Positions 21,317 through 33,855 of a stretch of DNA of 64,000 nucleotides are shown here, piece by piece. Made by a program: the position numbers and the translations under genes. Where the stretch lies: the NCBI GenBank assembly GCA_025529335.1, contig JAMYHX010000154.1, positions 18,993 through 82,992 of the forward strand, read 5' to 3'. Below the pieces are notes generated by a model. The model saw only the letters and a list, made by a program, of their open reading frames with translations, had not been told where the DNA came from and ran no database searches. Source of the stretch: Rhizopus sp. PT2906. Taxonomy: Eukaryota > Mucoromycota > Mucoromycetes > Mucorales > Rhizopodaceae. How positions within the stretch are numbered: position 1 is the stretch's first letter; every line of letters starts with the position of its first letter.

Positions 21317-22456
21317 ATGAAAAAAGACTGCCTCTTTAGTACTGATCAAAATAACGATCTAGAAGAACTTCCAGTTAATGGACATATATTCGAAGGACAC
21401 TTGTACCTCAAGAGACATGATGGAAAATGGACGTGGAAATTATTTCGGTTTGATGGTTCATCCTTAATATGTCTATCAACAAAAAAGATCAAAATACAAC
21501 CCAATGTCATATTAGGATCTCATCAAAATAACTCTGCAACATCACTTTTATTAGCGACTCCAAAAGATAAATCATCAAGATTGCTGACAGTTAACGATTT
21601 ATGCAAGGAACCCAGCTATTATCAGTTACCTAAATGGACGCTCAATGTTTGTGACATTTCATCCATTGCCATTTTAAAAAAGAGTAGCTACAAACACGCT
21701 TTCTTTAAAAGTAAATCAAACAGCTTTTGTATAAGATCATCTGACGGCCAATGCTATGTGATGAAGGCACGAACATTAGATGAGCTAGAACGATGGGTGT
21801 TTGTACTATCTAAAATGTGGAAATTATCTCAACTTTTACCGCCATCGCCATCATCATCGTCATGCAACTCTCCTTTAAGGAAAGCCTCTGTACCACCACA
21901 AGGAGCATTCAATCATCGTACAGTCATTATACCCCCAGCTACTACCACCCCATCCAACACTACACAATGTAAATCAGTCCGAAAAGTTTTTCTTACTGCA
22001 GAAAAGATTTCTTTCATAGAAAATTGGTTAAGCTCCGTGAATGAACAAGTATACCAACCTGACGATTGTGAGAATAAACTGCAAAAGAACAAGTCGTTTA
22101 CACAAAAGCATCTCAGTTGTATAGAGGAAATGCCTAACCCAAATAAATTACCCTTCAACTTTTTTCAAGATGCGAATACAGTGTATACTGATGAATCAGA
22201 GACACATAGTAAGAAATATACATACTCCTCATTGAAATACCATGGTAGTACTCGTGCATGTCATGTTAAATTGATCAAGAGCGATTCAACCCCTTCAATA
22301 CCTTCCAAAACGCGTATAGTACATTCACTACCAACAGTATTTATGCATTCTCCTCTAGAGCTCTTAAAATCTGCAGCAAGCTTCGAACACCACGTCAAGA
22401 ATGATGGAAGTAAACATCTGACTGAAATGCTTGGAAACATAAGACTAAACCAATAA
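21317..22456 (+). CDS. PH-domain protein, uncharacterised
   Basis: An intronless gene of 379 residues. The N-terminal half is a pleckstrin-homology domain: GHLYLKRHDGKWTWKLFRFDG, a strand with SSLICLSTK, an insertion rich in Ser/Asn, then the C-terminal helix DELERWVFVLSKMWKL. The basic start of the domain (KRHDGKW) could bind phosphoinositides or protein. The remainder is Ser/Pro-rich and disordered (PPSPSSSSCNSPLRK) and contains many SP/TP sites. No second domain is visible. It resembles fungal signalling adaptors, but no orthologue can be named. Confidence 0.7.
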   Translation: MKKDCLFSTDQNNDLEELPVNGHIFEGHLYLKRHDGKWTWKLFRFDGSSLICLSTKKIKIQPNVILGSHQNNSATSLLLATPKDKSSRLLTVNDLCKEPSYYQLPKWTLNVCDISSIAILKKSSYKHAFFKSKSNSFCIRSSDGQCYVMKARTLDELERWVFVLSKMWKLSQLLPPSPSSSSCNSPLRKASVPPQGAFNHRTVIIPPATTTPSNTTQCKSVRKVFLTAEKISFIENWLSSVNEQVYQPDDCENKLQKNKSFTQKHLSCIEEMPNPNKLPFNFFQDANTVYTDESETHSKKYTYSSLKYHGSTRACHVKLIKSDSTPSIPSKTRIVHSLPTVFMHSPLELLKSAASFEHHVKNDGSKHLTEMLGNIRLNQ

Positions 22457-22498
22457 TAAATAATATCCTTTTTTGTTTTGTTTTATTAAGCCTCTCTT

Positions 22499-23249
22499 TT
22501 ACTCTCTATGAATAAGCACAAAGAAACCGAGCACGCCCAAGACAGCATATTTCATCCATGCATAGTCGTTCATCATGATCGTCACCATGCCAACATAAGG
22601 CAAGAAGCTATTTTTAATCTTAGTATCTTTGATAAACAACTTGTGTTATTACACGTACCCCTTTACTTTTCCAACAAGATGCTCTTTATTAATCCACATT
22701 TGTCCTCTGTCATACAGCACACGGTCGTCTCTCGCGTTATTATCTCCTTTTGTCAAGAGATATTCTTTTCCGGTTTCGCTATTCAATTTGATGATATGAA
22801 TACAGATCATTGTTAAATAATTAATATTATTTTTACTCTTGATGAATCTTTAAAACTCTGTGAACAATAGGGATATCACGCCCGGGTAACTTGAAAACAC
22901 ATATATCATTGATGGCTACATTGTCATTTCTTGGTAACGTAAGGAATAATAAATCACCGCGATGAAATGCAGGTTCCATACTTCCACTATAGTATACACA
23001 AGTTAGTTGGTATCTCCTTATAGACTATACATATATCTCAAGTAACCTCAAGACGACAACAATAGGACTCTCGGTATTTGTTACAAGACCTAATCCTTTC
23101 CAGACCATAAGAGCAGTTGCTCCGATGGTCAAAATGTTGAGTATCTGTAATGCGATCTAATCATAAACTGTGTAAAAATAGGTGTAGTTCGCGCTTTTTA
23201 TTGGCATATTAACCTGACGCATATTCATTCTACGAAGTTCGCCAAACAT
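22499..23249 (-). CDS. SEC11: Signal peptidase complex catalytic subunit SEC11
   Basis: Five short exons (23214-23249, 23047-23156, 22837-22986, 22659-22778, 22499-22607) give 174 residues. The N-terminal membrane anchor (LNILTIGATALMVWKGLGLV) leads to TNTESPIVVVLSGSMEP, with the catalytic Ser in SGSMEP at about residue 51. The catalytic His lies in IPIVHRVLKIH at about residue 91, and the KGDNN motif supplies the Asp of the triad. Sec11 cleaves signal peptides on the lumenal side of the ER membrane. The end (YAVLGVLGFFVLIHRE) is typical. It is convergent with the PH-domain gene, 42 bases away. Confidence 0.93.
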
Positions 23250-24516
23250 TGCTTTTATTTATTTGAAAAAAAGGGTCGAATAGCATCTTGACACTCTAAT
23301 ATTTTATTTAAGGCCCAATTAAATGATTGTCCGCCAGCTGTATAAACTTTAATTTGAGGAGAAACCAGGCGTCATGATATATATAGCATTCTTTCAAGCG
23401 GAAAAAGTCAACCGTTACTTTTTCAAGGCTATCTCTCTCTCTCTCTTTCTTTTCAACTTTGCTGACAAGAAAAGCTAAACCCTCCAATACAGTGGCTCCA
23501 CCGTCAATTGGACGATTTTTTGAAAACGATGGGCCATATTTTAGAGGTTAGTCTGACTCAAAACAGAAGGCTTTTTATTCAGGACAATTTACTACTATAG
23601 AAGGCAAGACTACGAATGTACTCCTCACTAACCTCAGTAATTCTTGATCCGAATATTTTTTACATAGTTGAGGTTAGGAAGATAGAAGGAGAGATATCAT
23701 TGTTAAGGTCGTGTAGAACGTTGATGATTTGATTTGAAGCTAAGCTTGGTTGTCTTTGGTTATGCCTGATTTCATTGTTTGTACATCGTACGCAAAAACG
23801 GTTATACATATTGACTACTTGCTTACAAGTATCCAATTGGGAAAGAAATAGACAAAGCATTTCGATAGATATAGGCACTTCAATACGATCCAAATGTATG
23901 AAAGGATAAAATGCTTCTGTTTTTAAAACGCACAACATGGGTTTCTATTGTAGTCGAAGTTGAAAAGCTCTTCCCAAATTCCTTCTTTCCACACTGGATC
24001 TTTATTTATTGAATGTACCTTTTTTAATAACCATTTCAAGGAAAAGATAAATTAGCTCAATCCTATAGTTTATTATACAATTATCATATATTATTTTGCA
24101 AAAGTGATTATTGAAGCTTTATGATGCTGTCTGGGACATTGTAGTTTTCAATGTATGCTCTTTTAAGAAGATGATAAAAAGTATAGGATGATATAGATAC
24201 ATGAACTGTTGGTAATTAGTAAGCTTTCTGTCATTTTCTGTAATAGAATACATGAAGATTACCTATTTGATGAGACACAGTCGGCAATAAAGAGAATCTT
24301 TTGACATCCTGCAGGGCATAGTTATCGATGTCTGTTAAAAAAAACTTGAGCTATCTTAGATATATCTCTGAGTGGGTCGAAGCGGTATCTGTATCAGCTA
24401 GTTTTTTCTTTCATGGGATAGAAGTACTCAAAGTACTTGTTGTATTGATATCTTACACAAGTACAAAAAGATTTCATTAGGCCACATCAGTTTCACTCTT
24501 GATAGAGTGCTTATCA
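23250..24516. other. Intergenic region with one doubtful frame
   Basis: A 92-codon ATG frame on the minus strand (23660-23938; contains CLFLSQLDTCKQVVNMYN and RFCVRCTNN) has some protein character, but no family or splice context supports it. The rest is AT-rich spacer with a CT repeat at 23433-23446. Confidence 0.3.
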
Positions 24517-24668
24517 TTATGTATAAAAGTCAATAACTTGTTGGTTATTGCCAAAATATTCCTGTTGTTCTGCTTCAGATAAAGGCGTGTAATCAACAGT
24601 ATGCTTCATTAATCGTTCTAAGATATTGCTATTGGTTCTGTTACTATAGATTGTATGTGCTTGTTGTA
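24517..24668 (-). CDS. Coding-looking fragment, product unknown
   Basis: A minus-strand frame without ATG reads IYSNRTNSNILERLMKHTVD, then YTPLSEAEQQEYFGNNQQ, and ends VIDFYT before TAA. The composition is that of a real protein end (charged helix with SEAEQQ), and it is bounded upstream by possible acceptor sites. No upstream exon was found. It may be the last exon of a decayed gene. Confidence 0.3.
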
Positions 24669-25234
24669 TTTAAGTTTAAAGTTGGTATCAGTCAAAGTAG
24701 AATGTACGATGAGACTGCGTGTATCTTTATTCGAAATAAAGGAAAGAGAAAAGAAATGATAGCATAATCTATATTTTTATATGAAGAGGTTACGGTATTT
24801 AAACTGAGTTGACTGCACTAGATTTAGATGTAACAGATCTTATTATATTTAATCACTGAATAGTAGAGTAGATACTACAGTGCTTACCTCTCTTTAAATT
24901 GAACATTGCTATAGTGCAAGTCACAGTATCAATTAATAATTCAAAAGAAATAAGGCTTGATTATGCAAATGCAGGATATTTTTTTATAGTGCGCGCATTA
25001 CAGTTGCAAATGCATATTAAAGAAGCGATATATCCTCTATTGTTGATCTTATTCTTTTCATACATTGTAGCCAAAACTATTTCAGTAAAAGTAACCAACT
25101 TGTTTTCCTTTTTTAAATCAAACTAATCTCTAATTGACTGTGACTAAGTAATCATGATTGTTATTTGATGCTCCGATGATTTATGCAGTTAAAAAAAAAT
25201 ACTTACCTTATTTTTTCTCTAAACTGTATTCCTA
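24669..25234. other. Intergenic stretch
   Basis: Promoter side of the DUF2470 gene. AT-rich, with no supported gene; a TATA-like element is not obvious. Confidence 0.3.
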
Positions 25235-26143
25235 ATGGCTACTCCAATTCCTGATTCTGTTGCACTTTCTGGAATCCCACTTGTAAATTATATGAGTGAA
25301 CAGAAAAGTGAGTGCTCATTTAAAAATAATGTATAGTTATTTATTGTTAAAAAGGTGTCAGTTTGGCATATGTAAAGTACTTCTCAAAGAAAAAAGATGC
25401 TGTTAGTGCTTCGTTTAAAGCACTCAACTCAAAAGGGTTTATAATAACTTATAAAACATCTGATAACTCAGAACATGAAGCTTTTATTGAATACAATGCT
25501 CCAGTGACTAAAATAGAGGATGTCCCACCCATTCTGGAATCCATGGCAAAAGAAGCAGAAACTGCACTAGGAATGGTATTAACTTGACTTTTTGAAAAGA
25601 AAAAAGAAAAAACTGATCAAGTGAATTGAATAGCCTGTGACAATGGCAAGTTTACCACCCTTGGAAGCAATCCAAGAAGCAGCCAAACAAAGTCCTCCGA
25701 GTACCTCCCATGAGACTCATAAATCAAAAGGTGGAAGAAGAATAAGGACAAACGATGTATCACTCGCACCAGTTGAAGAAGATGCATTCTACTCTGTAGA
25801 TTTTCATTGGCAGATGCTGATTACTCTTGGCCTTGGAGCAAATGCATTACTAGCCTATGCTTCAGATGAATTCTTGCTGAATAATTTCCCTCTGTTTATG
25901 TACAAGTTGCGTGAATTTTTGACAGCTTCATTGATTAAAAAGATTTTCCAAGGGGCAATCATATGCCATCTTGCAGAAGGCTTATTTACCCTAGGCATCT
26001 GTTTGATCAGAGGATGGTATAGTCCATACAACACACTTCGATGGACAATTAGCTCATTTGCGTTTGGTTTTGCATCCTTATCAAAACTTTTTGCTCACGG
26101 AGAAAAGATGATTAACTACAAGAGGCGTGCCAAAGATGAATAA
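25235..26143 (+). CDS. DUF2470-domain membrane protein
   Basis: Three exons (25235-25307, 25355-25575, 25634-26143) give 267 residues. The first half is a DUF2470 fold (SLAYVKYFSKKKDAVSASFK, then HEAFIEYNAPVTKIEDV and PILESMAKEAETALG), the split-barrel-like unit also found at the end of haem oxygenase-like and pyridoxamine oxidase-like proteins. The second half has about three membrane segments (WQMLITLGLGANALLAYA; GAIICHLAEGLFTLGICLI; WTISSFAFGFASLSKLF), resembling the DUF4499/TMEM254 type. The combination is common in fungi, but its function is not known. The second intron is spliced at ATG|GTATTA; reading through it would stop the frame. Confidence 0.8.
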
Positions 26144-26184
26144 AATGTTGATTTTATTTGACAATATTTTCTATAAAAAATAGT

Positions 26185-27574
26185 TTACGCATCTTTGGAT
26201 GGTTTAGCCTTTAGCATTTCAGCAAGAGTTGTAGCATAAACGTTATGAGGGATGGACCTCCCAGCGATCCAGGACCCAACTGCTATCAAGGGCCCCAAAA
26301 CGTGAGTTTGCATAACTGCTTCTTTCTATAAAACAGTCAGTTTTTAAGCTCATCTCTCACAGGCTCTATAGATTACCTTTCCAAGGATAACCTTAATTAA
26401 GGCAAGGTCTTTACTTTTGTAAGGCTCCAATGAGTCATAAGATGCACCATTGATCAACTTTCTGATATTTGTTAGAGCAGCGAGACCTTGCATCCAAGCA
26501 TAATGCCCTGTTTTAACATCTGTGTGGTCAATGACATCTCCGGCTGCAAATATATTTGGATATCTTTCGTCTAGAATTTGCATTGTAGGCTTTACTTTGA
26601 TAAATCCATTGTCCTTGTTGATTGTGTCTGGAGACAGAGCCTTCATGAGCTCACTGTTGGGTGTCATACCGATGCACATAATCTGTTTAGAAGAATAGTG
26701 AGATTTCACGCTATGTAAATACGACAAGACTTACAGCCAAATCACCATGGATAGTATTGCCTCCTTTTGTTTGAATTTCAATAGGTTTTACTTCCAACGG
26801 GAACCCATTAGGAGGCAAGATCACACGATCACCAAGTACCTGCTTTATACCCGCCTTTTTCAAGATGTTATAAATCATTACATCGACGCTAACTTTGTAT
26901 CTTGGTAAATATCGGTTACGGGAATGTACGAGGGTAACATGCTTCTCTGGATAGTGCTCTTTAATTTCAGCTGCCAGCTCTATTTTCAAATAAGTACATG
27001 GAAAAAGTTCTTTTTTTTTATACCTAAGCCTACTGCGCCAGCACCAATAATCACAGGCTTTTTACTTTCTTGAATCAGCTTTTGATAACGTTTCAAGGCA
27101 TCAATACCAGCTTCTTTTGTGACAATATCATTGAAGCGACCAGGTGCGGGGATTTTCGTACCAGCAGTGTAGACTAAGTATTCATATTCCACCTTTTCAC
27201 CGAAACCCGGAACTTTGCGGTCAAGCTCGACATAACCTTTGTGAATAGCAGTAGCTCTAGCATTAATGACTTTGCCAATAGTATCATCTCCATTAAACAG
27301 GTTATCATAGGGAATAAACAGCTCATCCTCGAATCCAGAAAGAACTGATGCGCGAGGGAAAGCAAAGACGTGGTTGTAATGTGTTTTTTCTTCAATTAAA
27401 ACAAGTCGATAACCCTCTATATGGTCTTCTAGCCAGGAAAGACTAGGACCCATGGCTGTCGATTGCTTCAATGATTACTACATATCAAAAGATAATTTAC
27501 ACTTTTCCTTTACCTGCACTAGAAGCACCAATAAACACAATATTCTTAATCTCGGTGATGTTTGAAGCTACCAT
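26185..27574 (-). CDS. FAD-dependent oxidoreductase, AIFM2/FSP1 (AMID)-like
   Basis: Five exons (27503-27574, 27024-27465, 26735-26979, 26377-26682, 26185-26325) give 401 residues. An N-terminal dinucleotide motif begins NIVFIGASSAG. The family segment YRLVLIEEKTHYNHVFAFPR, the second Rossmann motif PVIIGAGAVGLE (residues about 165-176) and the FAD-closing NIFAAGDVIDH all match AIFM2/FSP1-type enzymes. These are single-electron or NAD(P)H:quinone oxidoreductases that reduce CoQ at membranes. The end has a hydrophobic segment (THVLGPLIAVGSWIAG). The first motif is weaker than usual because glycine spacing is interrupted by the splice site at the start; an alternative first junction is possible. 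Confidence 0.85.
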
Positions 27575-28103
27575 GATTATAAAAAGAGGAAAAGGAAGGA
27601 AGTGGCTAGTTTATTAAAAGTGTTACAAGAGATGTTTGAGAAAGATCTGAATCGGGAGAAAAAAAATCAGATAATTATAGAGATCCGATGCGGGAGAAAA
27701 AGTAAAATCTGATAATGAAATCAATTATCCAACAAAAATCTCAAATTTCCGGAAGACATGACAGCCACATTTTTAAACCTTATTGACTTTATATACTTGA
27801 CTTTTAGGCTTTGAAGTGTCCTGAATGTTTGTTCATATCTCGATAGTAAACTATTCGTTTCATTAGTTTAAACGTATAGTTCTTTATAAAAATCTTCACT
27901 AGAATGTCGAATAATGCAAGCAATATTCGTTGTACGTCCTAATATTCATTCAATAGATGAAAAAAGATCATAGCTATTACCGAAAAAAAACGTGCATCCC
28001 TGGCCACGATTGATAGTGGACAGGAAAAATAAAGAAAGGTACCATAAAAGGCTGCTACATAATCTACTCTGCTGTTCATTTTATTTAAAGGGAAATGCCC
28101 TGA
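27575..28103. other. Intergenic stretch
   Basis: About 530 bases between the oxidoreductase start and the SCAP stop. A short direct repeat containing CGGGAGAAAAA occurs at 27654-27664 and 27690-27700. No gene is seen. Confidence 0.35.
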
Positions 28104-31100
28104 TTATTTTTTTAAAGCGTCGTCAAATGAAATGATTTTTATAAAGTTACCATAATCACAGGCAAAACCATATCCACCTGTAGTAACTATATTTTGCACA
28201 GTAGTAAATGGCAGCAAATCAGATGCATCCTCCTCTTCAAAGCTACGACCCTGTAGAAATGCATTTTCACGATTCAATGATGTCTCTTTGGGACGAATAT
28301 GAAACAATCTCTTCCATAGTGCAGTAGTATGATGTTGCCTAAAAGTGGTTTGGTCTTCTCTATCAAGATCATAACTGACTGAAGGAATGCACAATTGGTT
28401 GGATGCAGCCACAGGTGTGTGGTAATACTGTAATGGTATAAACCAAGCGTACCATCTATTTTGTACGCGTCGGACGCCAGACAGAACGTTATTTTTACAA
28501 AACACTAGGTTTTTCCCACCCAATTGTGCCAGCAGACCAAGATAATGAACCTGATGTTCTTTTATGCTGCATTCTTTTTCGCTGTTTAAAGAAACGGACG
28601 ATGGTTCGGGAATAGGGTATCCAACATGCCTACGAGAAGGCGGTCGAGAAGAACCTGGAACCGCATCATCTGGTTTTTGATCGTCAATGTCTAAACGCCA
28701 GATATGCACTGTACCGTCTAGTGAACTTGAGGCGACCATAAATACAAAGGGTGTGTTGGAATGAATTGAGGTAGGGTATTCTATATCTTTAAAACTCTCT
28801 ACAGCTACTTGAGTGATATGGCCATTGTGGTCAGCTATAAATGATTCATTTTCTTCTTGTGTCTCGTTTCGTCCAATTAGGAACGAAGCATGCTCCGAAA
28901 CGCTCGTTCTTCGAGACGCTATATGATCACTGCCTTGTGACAATGTAAACAATGCATCCCCCGTATCCATATTCCACACTTTTACACTACCATCACTTGC
29001 TCCTGACACCAAAATGCTAAATGAGCTGTAACTTGATTTGGCTGCTGCTATACTAGTGGCTGCATGATGATTGTCTCGATGGGTTATTACATATCGACAA
29101 GTCCAGTCAAACCGCGTTGAGTTGGAATCCTTGGATTTCATTCTCTCCCAACACTTTATCTGCCCATCGCTTGAGCCCGTAAAGAAGTATTGTTGACCAT
29201 CTTTTATAAAGAGATGTGTAGCATGGATAGCCTTGGTATGATTTGTATTAGTTGAACTTATCATCTTACCATCAGAAACACTCCATTCGCAAAGAGTGCC
29301 GTCCCTATGCAGTACAATCAGAGAGTGATGCTTTGTGATACCGTCCTGGTCGATATCTTCATCTTGAAGAAAGTCAATGTATATTACACGCTTTGGAGTA
29401 ACTGCTGAGTGATATAAGTCAGCTTTGTCAATTTCCTTTGGTTTGCTGTCCACTGTTAGTTCAAATAAAAGATAGAGCGTTTTAACCTCCCACAAGCGTA
29501 CGGTTCCATCGCCATACCCTGCTGCAACCCATCGATGCTCGTCATCCACCTTGACACACATAGCAAGCGGGACCTGCCTTCTTTCGATAAAGTTCTTTTT
29601 GGGATATCGATGGCTGGCCGCCATCACATCCGTTCCATGCAGATGGTAATACTCTGAATTAATTTGCTCTGCGACCCAATGATCTCCATTAAGCTTGATC
29701 ATCTTGTCTAGTCTTGCCATCCATGTCTTTCGTTTGATGTCCCACAGATTGAGTTGCCCATCTTGTCCAGCGGATACAACCAACCGAGCAGTTGCAGAAA
29801 GAGAGTGCACGTCAGCCGTATGGCGGCCTTTGAGTGTCTTTACTGATATGTTTCGTAAACAGTTATCGATTTGCAGTTTACTGAATTGACGTTGCCAGGA
29901 TATCGCGCCTGTATGTACCCCGTCTTCATTATAGTGTTCTTGGGTCATGGCCACTCTACGGATGAGCGAATCCTCTGCTGCGGTATTTACAGAGACAATT
30001 CCGGTCCTGACGATAACCCGCACAATGTAGGTGCATACGCGAATAAATGCCTGTTGAAGGACCGGAAGTAATTTCTTTTCACGCAAGGAAGGCGACATCC
30101 AGGTAACGATTGATACAAGCATGAGCGATAGGACAAGGCTAGGTAAATTCACACCAGCAATGTATAGTAAAAGGGGTTGGAACGGATCAAGGTATTCGCT
30201 CTGGTGGACAACTGTCATGATAGATTGGAGCATCAATGGGTATTTTTTCGTATAATACTTGCTGATTTGAAGATATCTTTGCTCAATGAAAGAAGAATCG
30301 TTTGTTCCAAGGAAAATGATATCCGGTGGAGTGATCAAGAGCTGCTGGTTTTGATGCAAAGGGTCGATGCTCTTCCAGAATAGATTAGACATGGTCATGG
30401 TATCTCTATCGGGTATCATCATCTGTTTACTGAGAATTTGATATGTGTCGTTCATGTTGGGTTGTAAAATGTAGAGAATGAGAATGACGAGGCACAACTA
30501 TAAACATCGTTTAAAAGTTCGGCCATTGTAATCGCGTTTTCTATATAGTTTTACCAAGAATGCATTCACAGCTCTTCTTGATCTAAACTTCATGCCGTAA
30601 TTGTCCTCTGTATACGTTGCAATTGCTTCACCTTGCTGATTTACCTTGCTTTCATGATTACCTAGATCCGTAAGCTATAACAATTGTTCATATTGGGCAT
30701 ACTTTTATTTGGAGTGTGTATTTTTATAACCTACTTCTGCTCTCCTTGTATCAATCGAAAGTACGGCGAGAAACATGCTAAGACTTAAAACATAGGCCAT
30801 AATCAAGGTAAATGCAGAGAAAAGACAAAACAGACTAACGTTGAACGAATCCATTTGGGATCCAATAAAGACTACAAACAGTTCTCCAAGAAGTGTGCTG
30901 GTCATGGATACACCCACTTTCTGTAACCCTATCGGAAAGTTAATTACAATAGCTATATTGTGCAAATTTGGCTTACCTTTGCCTATTCTCTCCTGTCGAT
31001 TCAAATCGTCCTTGATGGAAATGACTGAGCCTGTTAATATCATTGTATGTTCAAGTACTGATGTGGCAGATATGAGCATGTGTAAAAACCAAAGACTGCT

Positions 31101-32053
31101 GTCGATGTTGATATTTAAGAAGTAAAAGATGCCTCTGGTAGATGTGTAGCAGGCAAATGTCAGAAAAATAGCCGTTACTGCTAGTCCAGGTTTTGATTTA
31201 ATAATGCTGACTTTTCCAAATTGATTTATTATCATTATATATATGCCAATAGCCAGCAAGGCAATCACAGGGAGCGCAGAGTATGGGATCATACATGACA
31301 TCCACTATACAACATGTTACTATTGGTCAAGTATTTGAAACAAGGACTTACCTTGTATTGTACAACAAAATTTGGAAGGTTAAGGCCACGTTGTATAAGT
31401 GAGCTGGATTGATTTGCTTGCTGTAGGACTGAATGTAACAATTGATTCCAAATGTCTAATGTATGTTGCGTATCTTTCAAGATAAAAGTCAGAATCACTG
31501 AATCAAAACTCGATAAGTGTCCTCTAGAATCAAAGGCTGCGTTTCCAAGAACTGAGAGTGGATGAAAGGATAATCCAGTGTAAGGAGATATCTTTTTTGC
31601 GCCAAGAGTATATGAAGCAGTTTGTTCTTCAAAGGGAGAATGAAATAGACAATGTTTGCTTGGATACGCTGTTGCACAAATATCCTGTAAACTGTAGGTC
31701 ACTTTGTTTACCACTGCTGTAAAATCATTTAAATGGTTGTACAACGATTTAGAGTCAGTAAAGAGTTGTGTCTGGTTTTGATGATATATTCTAATTTGTT
31801 TTACGATAAAGCTGCGCTGCACCTTGAGCGAATAGCTATCTGTTGTATAAATGTGTGGCGAGAACAGCCAAAGGTGTCCATCTACAAACACTCGTGGTGG
31901 AAAGGGGTGAATGACTGGATAAGACAGTAAGAATATACAAAAGAGTGACGAAAGTAGTATTGTCCAAGAGTAAGAGGCGCATTTTACACCCCAAGGGCAA
32001 AAGTATGTCTTGGATAGATAGTGTTGAAAAGTTCGAAGGGCCAATAAAGGCAT
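28104..32053 (-). CDS. SREBP cleavage-activating protein (SCAP) homologue
   Basis: Four exons (31352-32053, 30735-31304, 30555-30674, 28104-30497) give 1261 residues, very close to animal SCAP. A first membrane helix (SWTILLSSLFCIFLLSYPVI) precedes a large lumenal loop. Exon 2 (residues about 235-424) holds the multi-pass sterol-sensing domain, including LLAIGIYIMIINQFG and LEHTMILTGSVISIKDD. Two more membrane segments follow (FLLCLVILILYILQ; PLLLYIAGVNLPSLVLSLML). The C-terminal third contains WD40 repeats (ARLVVSAGQDGQLNLWDIKR; LVSGASDGSVKVWNMDTGD; VASSSLDGTVHIWRLD). SCAP escorts the membrane-bound SREBP factor from the ER to the Golgi when sterol or oxygen is low. Introns are 46-60 bases. 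Confidence 0.9.
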
Positions 32054-32222
32054 GAATATAGAGGTTTATTGCTGTGTAATAATAGAAAGAAGAAAGAAAA
32101 AAAAAGGGATATCTAATAATAATGACGTTTAGTTAATTTTTTGCGAGTGAAACACAATTGACAAAAAATATTAAAGACAAGGGGGTTGTAATTGTAGTTG
32201 ATAATATGTACAGTATAGTATC

Positions 32223-33855
32223 TTAGTTTCTTGTTCTTCCTGGTGTTGCTACAACTGATTCATATCCAGGCAATGTCCCAGAAAAACTATATAGTCTATT
32301 CGACCTAATGGCTGTTGTATAAGAAGGTACTCTAGACAGATCAATACCTTCCCATGGATCGGTCATTTGAGTGCTTGTTGGAGTCGAAGGACGAGTGCTG
32401 GATTCTTCATCTTCAGTGTCTGAAGAGCTAAGCGTGCTATTGGCTACCGTAGCAGCAGCATTCGGTGCATAAATTGCAATAGATGGTGGTAAATCCCCTC
32501 TTGCGATAAGATTAGCGACTTGCTGTGGATCATATGGTGCTGACCTCCAGGCATCCTCATAGGAAGGTAAGGCGTTCTCGTCTTCTGGAGAAACTTCTGC
32601 GATAACGATTGGAATGGCTGCTCTAAGTTCTATATTGTATATATATATATATATATTAGTGTCTTTATCTATGTCTGTGGCAAAGTTCATGTACCTGATA
32701 TATGGCCATCTGCATTTTCTAGTGATACTGTAAATTTCAACTTGTGCTTAATCTTTAAAAGATCACAAATTGAATCCGTCTGTATTTGATGTGATTGAAC
32801 GCTGGGCACTGGTAATAGCTCTGTCTTTGTCCATGCATCTGGTCCTGATGAAAAGCTCTCGTCTCTCAAATGTTTAACTACTTTTCCTTCCATCTTTGAA
32901 TGATCAGCACATGTTAGTGTGATATATTCCTTTAATACGCAAGAGACAGATCGAACTAGTAAATCAGGTGCAATAGGCAATAAAGCAAATGTAATTGGTA
33001 TAGTACTTCCCATGGTGAATACTTTGCTTGGTACGCTGATATCATAGCTCAATTTATCTACCCAGGTATTGGAGATCACCATAGGCTGTGTCAATTCGAG
33101 GGAGGAAGAGAGGAGCATACGAGTGACGCGTATTGATTTTCGATCTGTATAGTTCATAGAGAAAGTAGGTCGCTCGACAACTGCCTTTAGACGATAGTAT
33201 ACTTGACCTAATTCATGATCTACGGTCTCCGGTAGATCACCGGGTAAAGGAATTTCAAAGTCCCTGTCAATGTTGTTATTTTTTTTTATAATGCGCCAAT
33301 ATGCAAATGGAAACTTACCATTTATAATGTCCTTCGGGTAAATGATACGTTTTACGTTTAAGCGGTAAGAAACTCCATTCATGCTTGATGATCGTCTTTT
33401 CGTCTTTATAATGTTTTTGATGGGATCCAAGTCCTTTTTTTTTTACAATAAGAAAAAGAGTATATAAATAATCTTTTAATTGTTTAAACCTTCAGTCCAG
33501 TTGACTTTTGCTTTCCCAATAAACTTTAAGGAAACAGACTTGACCTTGGTTGTTTCTTGACAGTTTAATATAACTGAGCCCCTTAATATGACACCAGCTG
33601 ATTCTTCTACACTGCCATGTAGAATTATGTGATCTGTTTCCAAGGTGATGTGAAAGTCGGGATTATGTACAAGTTGCATCGGGCTTATTATAAAAAGAAA
33701 GAATATTAAAAAAAAAGTTTTTTTTTTTTTTTTCTTTTTTAAGGCGTGAACAATACAAATTTCATTGGACAAAGTTACCTTAAATGAATGGTATTTACAG
33801 TTGAATGAAAAGGTATAAACTTTATAAAGTCAGGTGAAGATGAAAGGATGTGCAT
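32223..33855 (-). CDS. Alpha-arrestin-like ubiquitin-ligase adaptor
   Basis: Five exons (33779-33855, 33490-33683, 33319-33433, 32695-33263, 32223-32629) give 453 residues. The arrestin N domain opens with HITLETDHIILHGSVEES and SVSLKFIGKAKVNW, and the junction IPLPGDLPETVDHELGQVYY-RLKAVVERP is diagnostic. The arrestin C domain follows (PIVIAEVSP at its end). The tail has PY-like motifs LPSYEDAW and VPSYTTA, which in this family recruit Rsp5/NEDD4 HECT ligases for endocytosis of nutrient transporters. The tail is also Ser/Thr-rich (SSSDTEDEESSTRPS). Partner transporters are unknown. The first exon (MHILSSSPDF) is inferred from splice sites and is the least certain part. Confidence 0.85.

Noticed and set aside
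22508..22816. ATG frame on the + strand after the PH-domain gene
   Set aside because: It lies opposite SEC11 exons 4 and 5, which are supported by catalytic motifs and splice phase.
24421..24445. Short palindrome AAGTACT...AGTACTT
   Set aside because: Seven-base arms are expected by chance at this length in AT-rich DNA.
29695..30383. Several + strand frames inside the SCAP region
   Set aside because: They are antisense to the WD40-coding exon and have no family resemblance.
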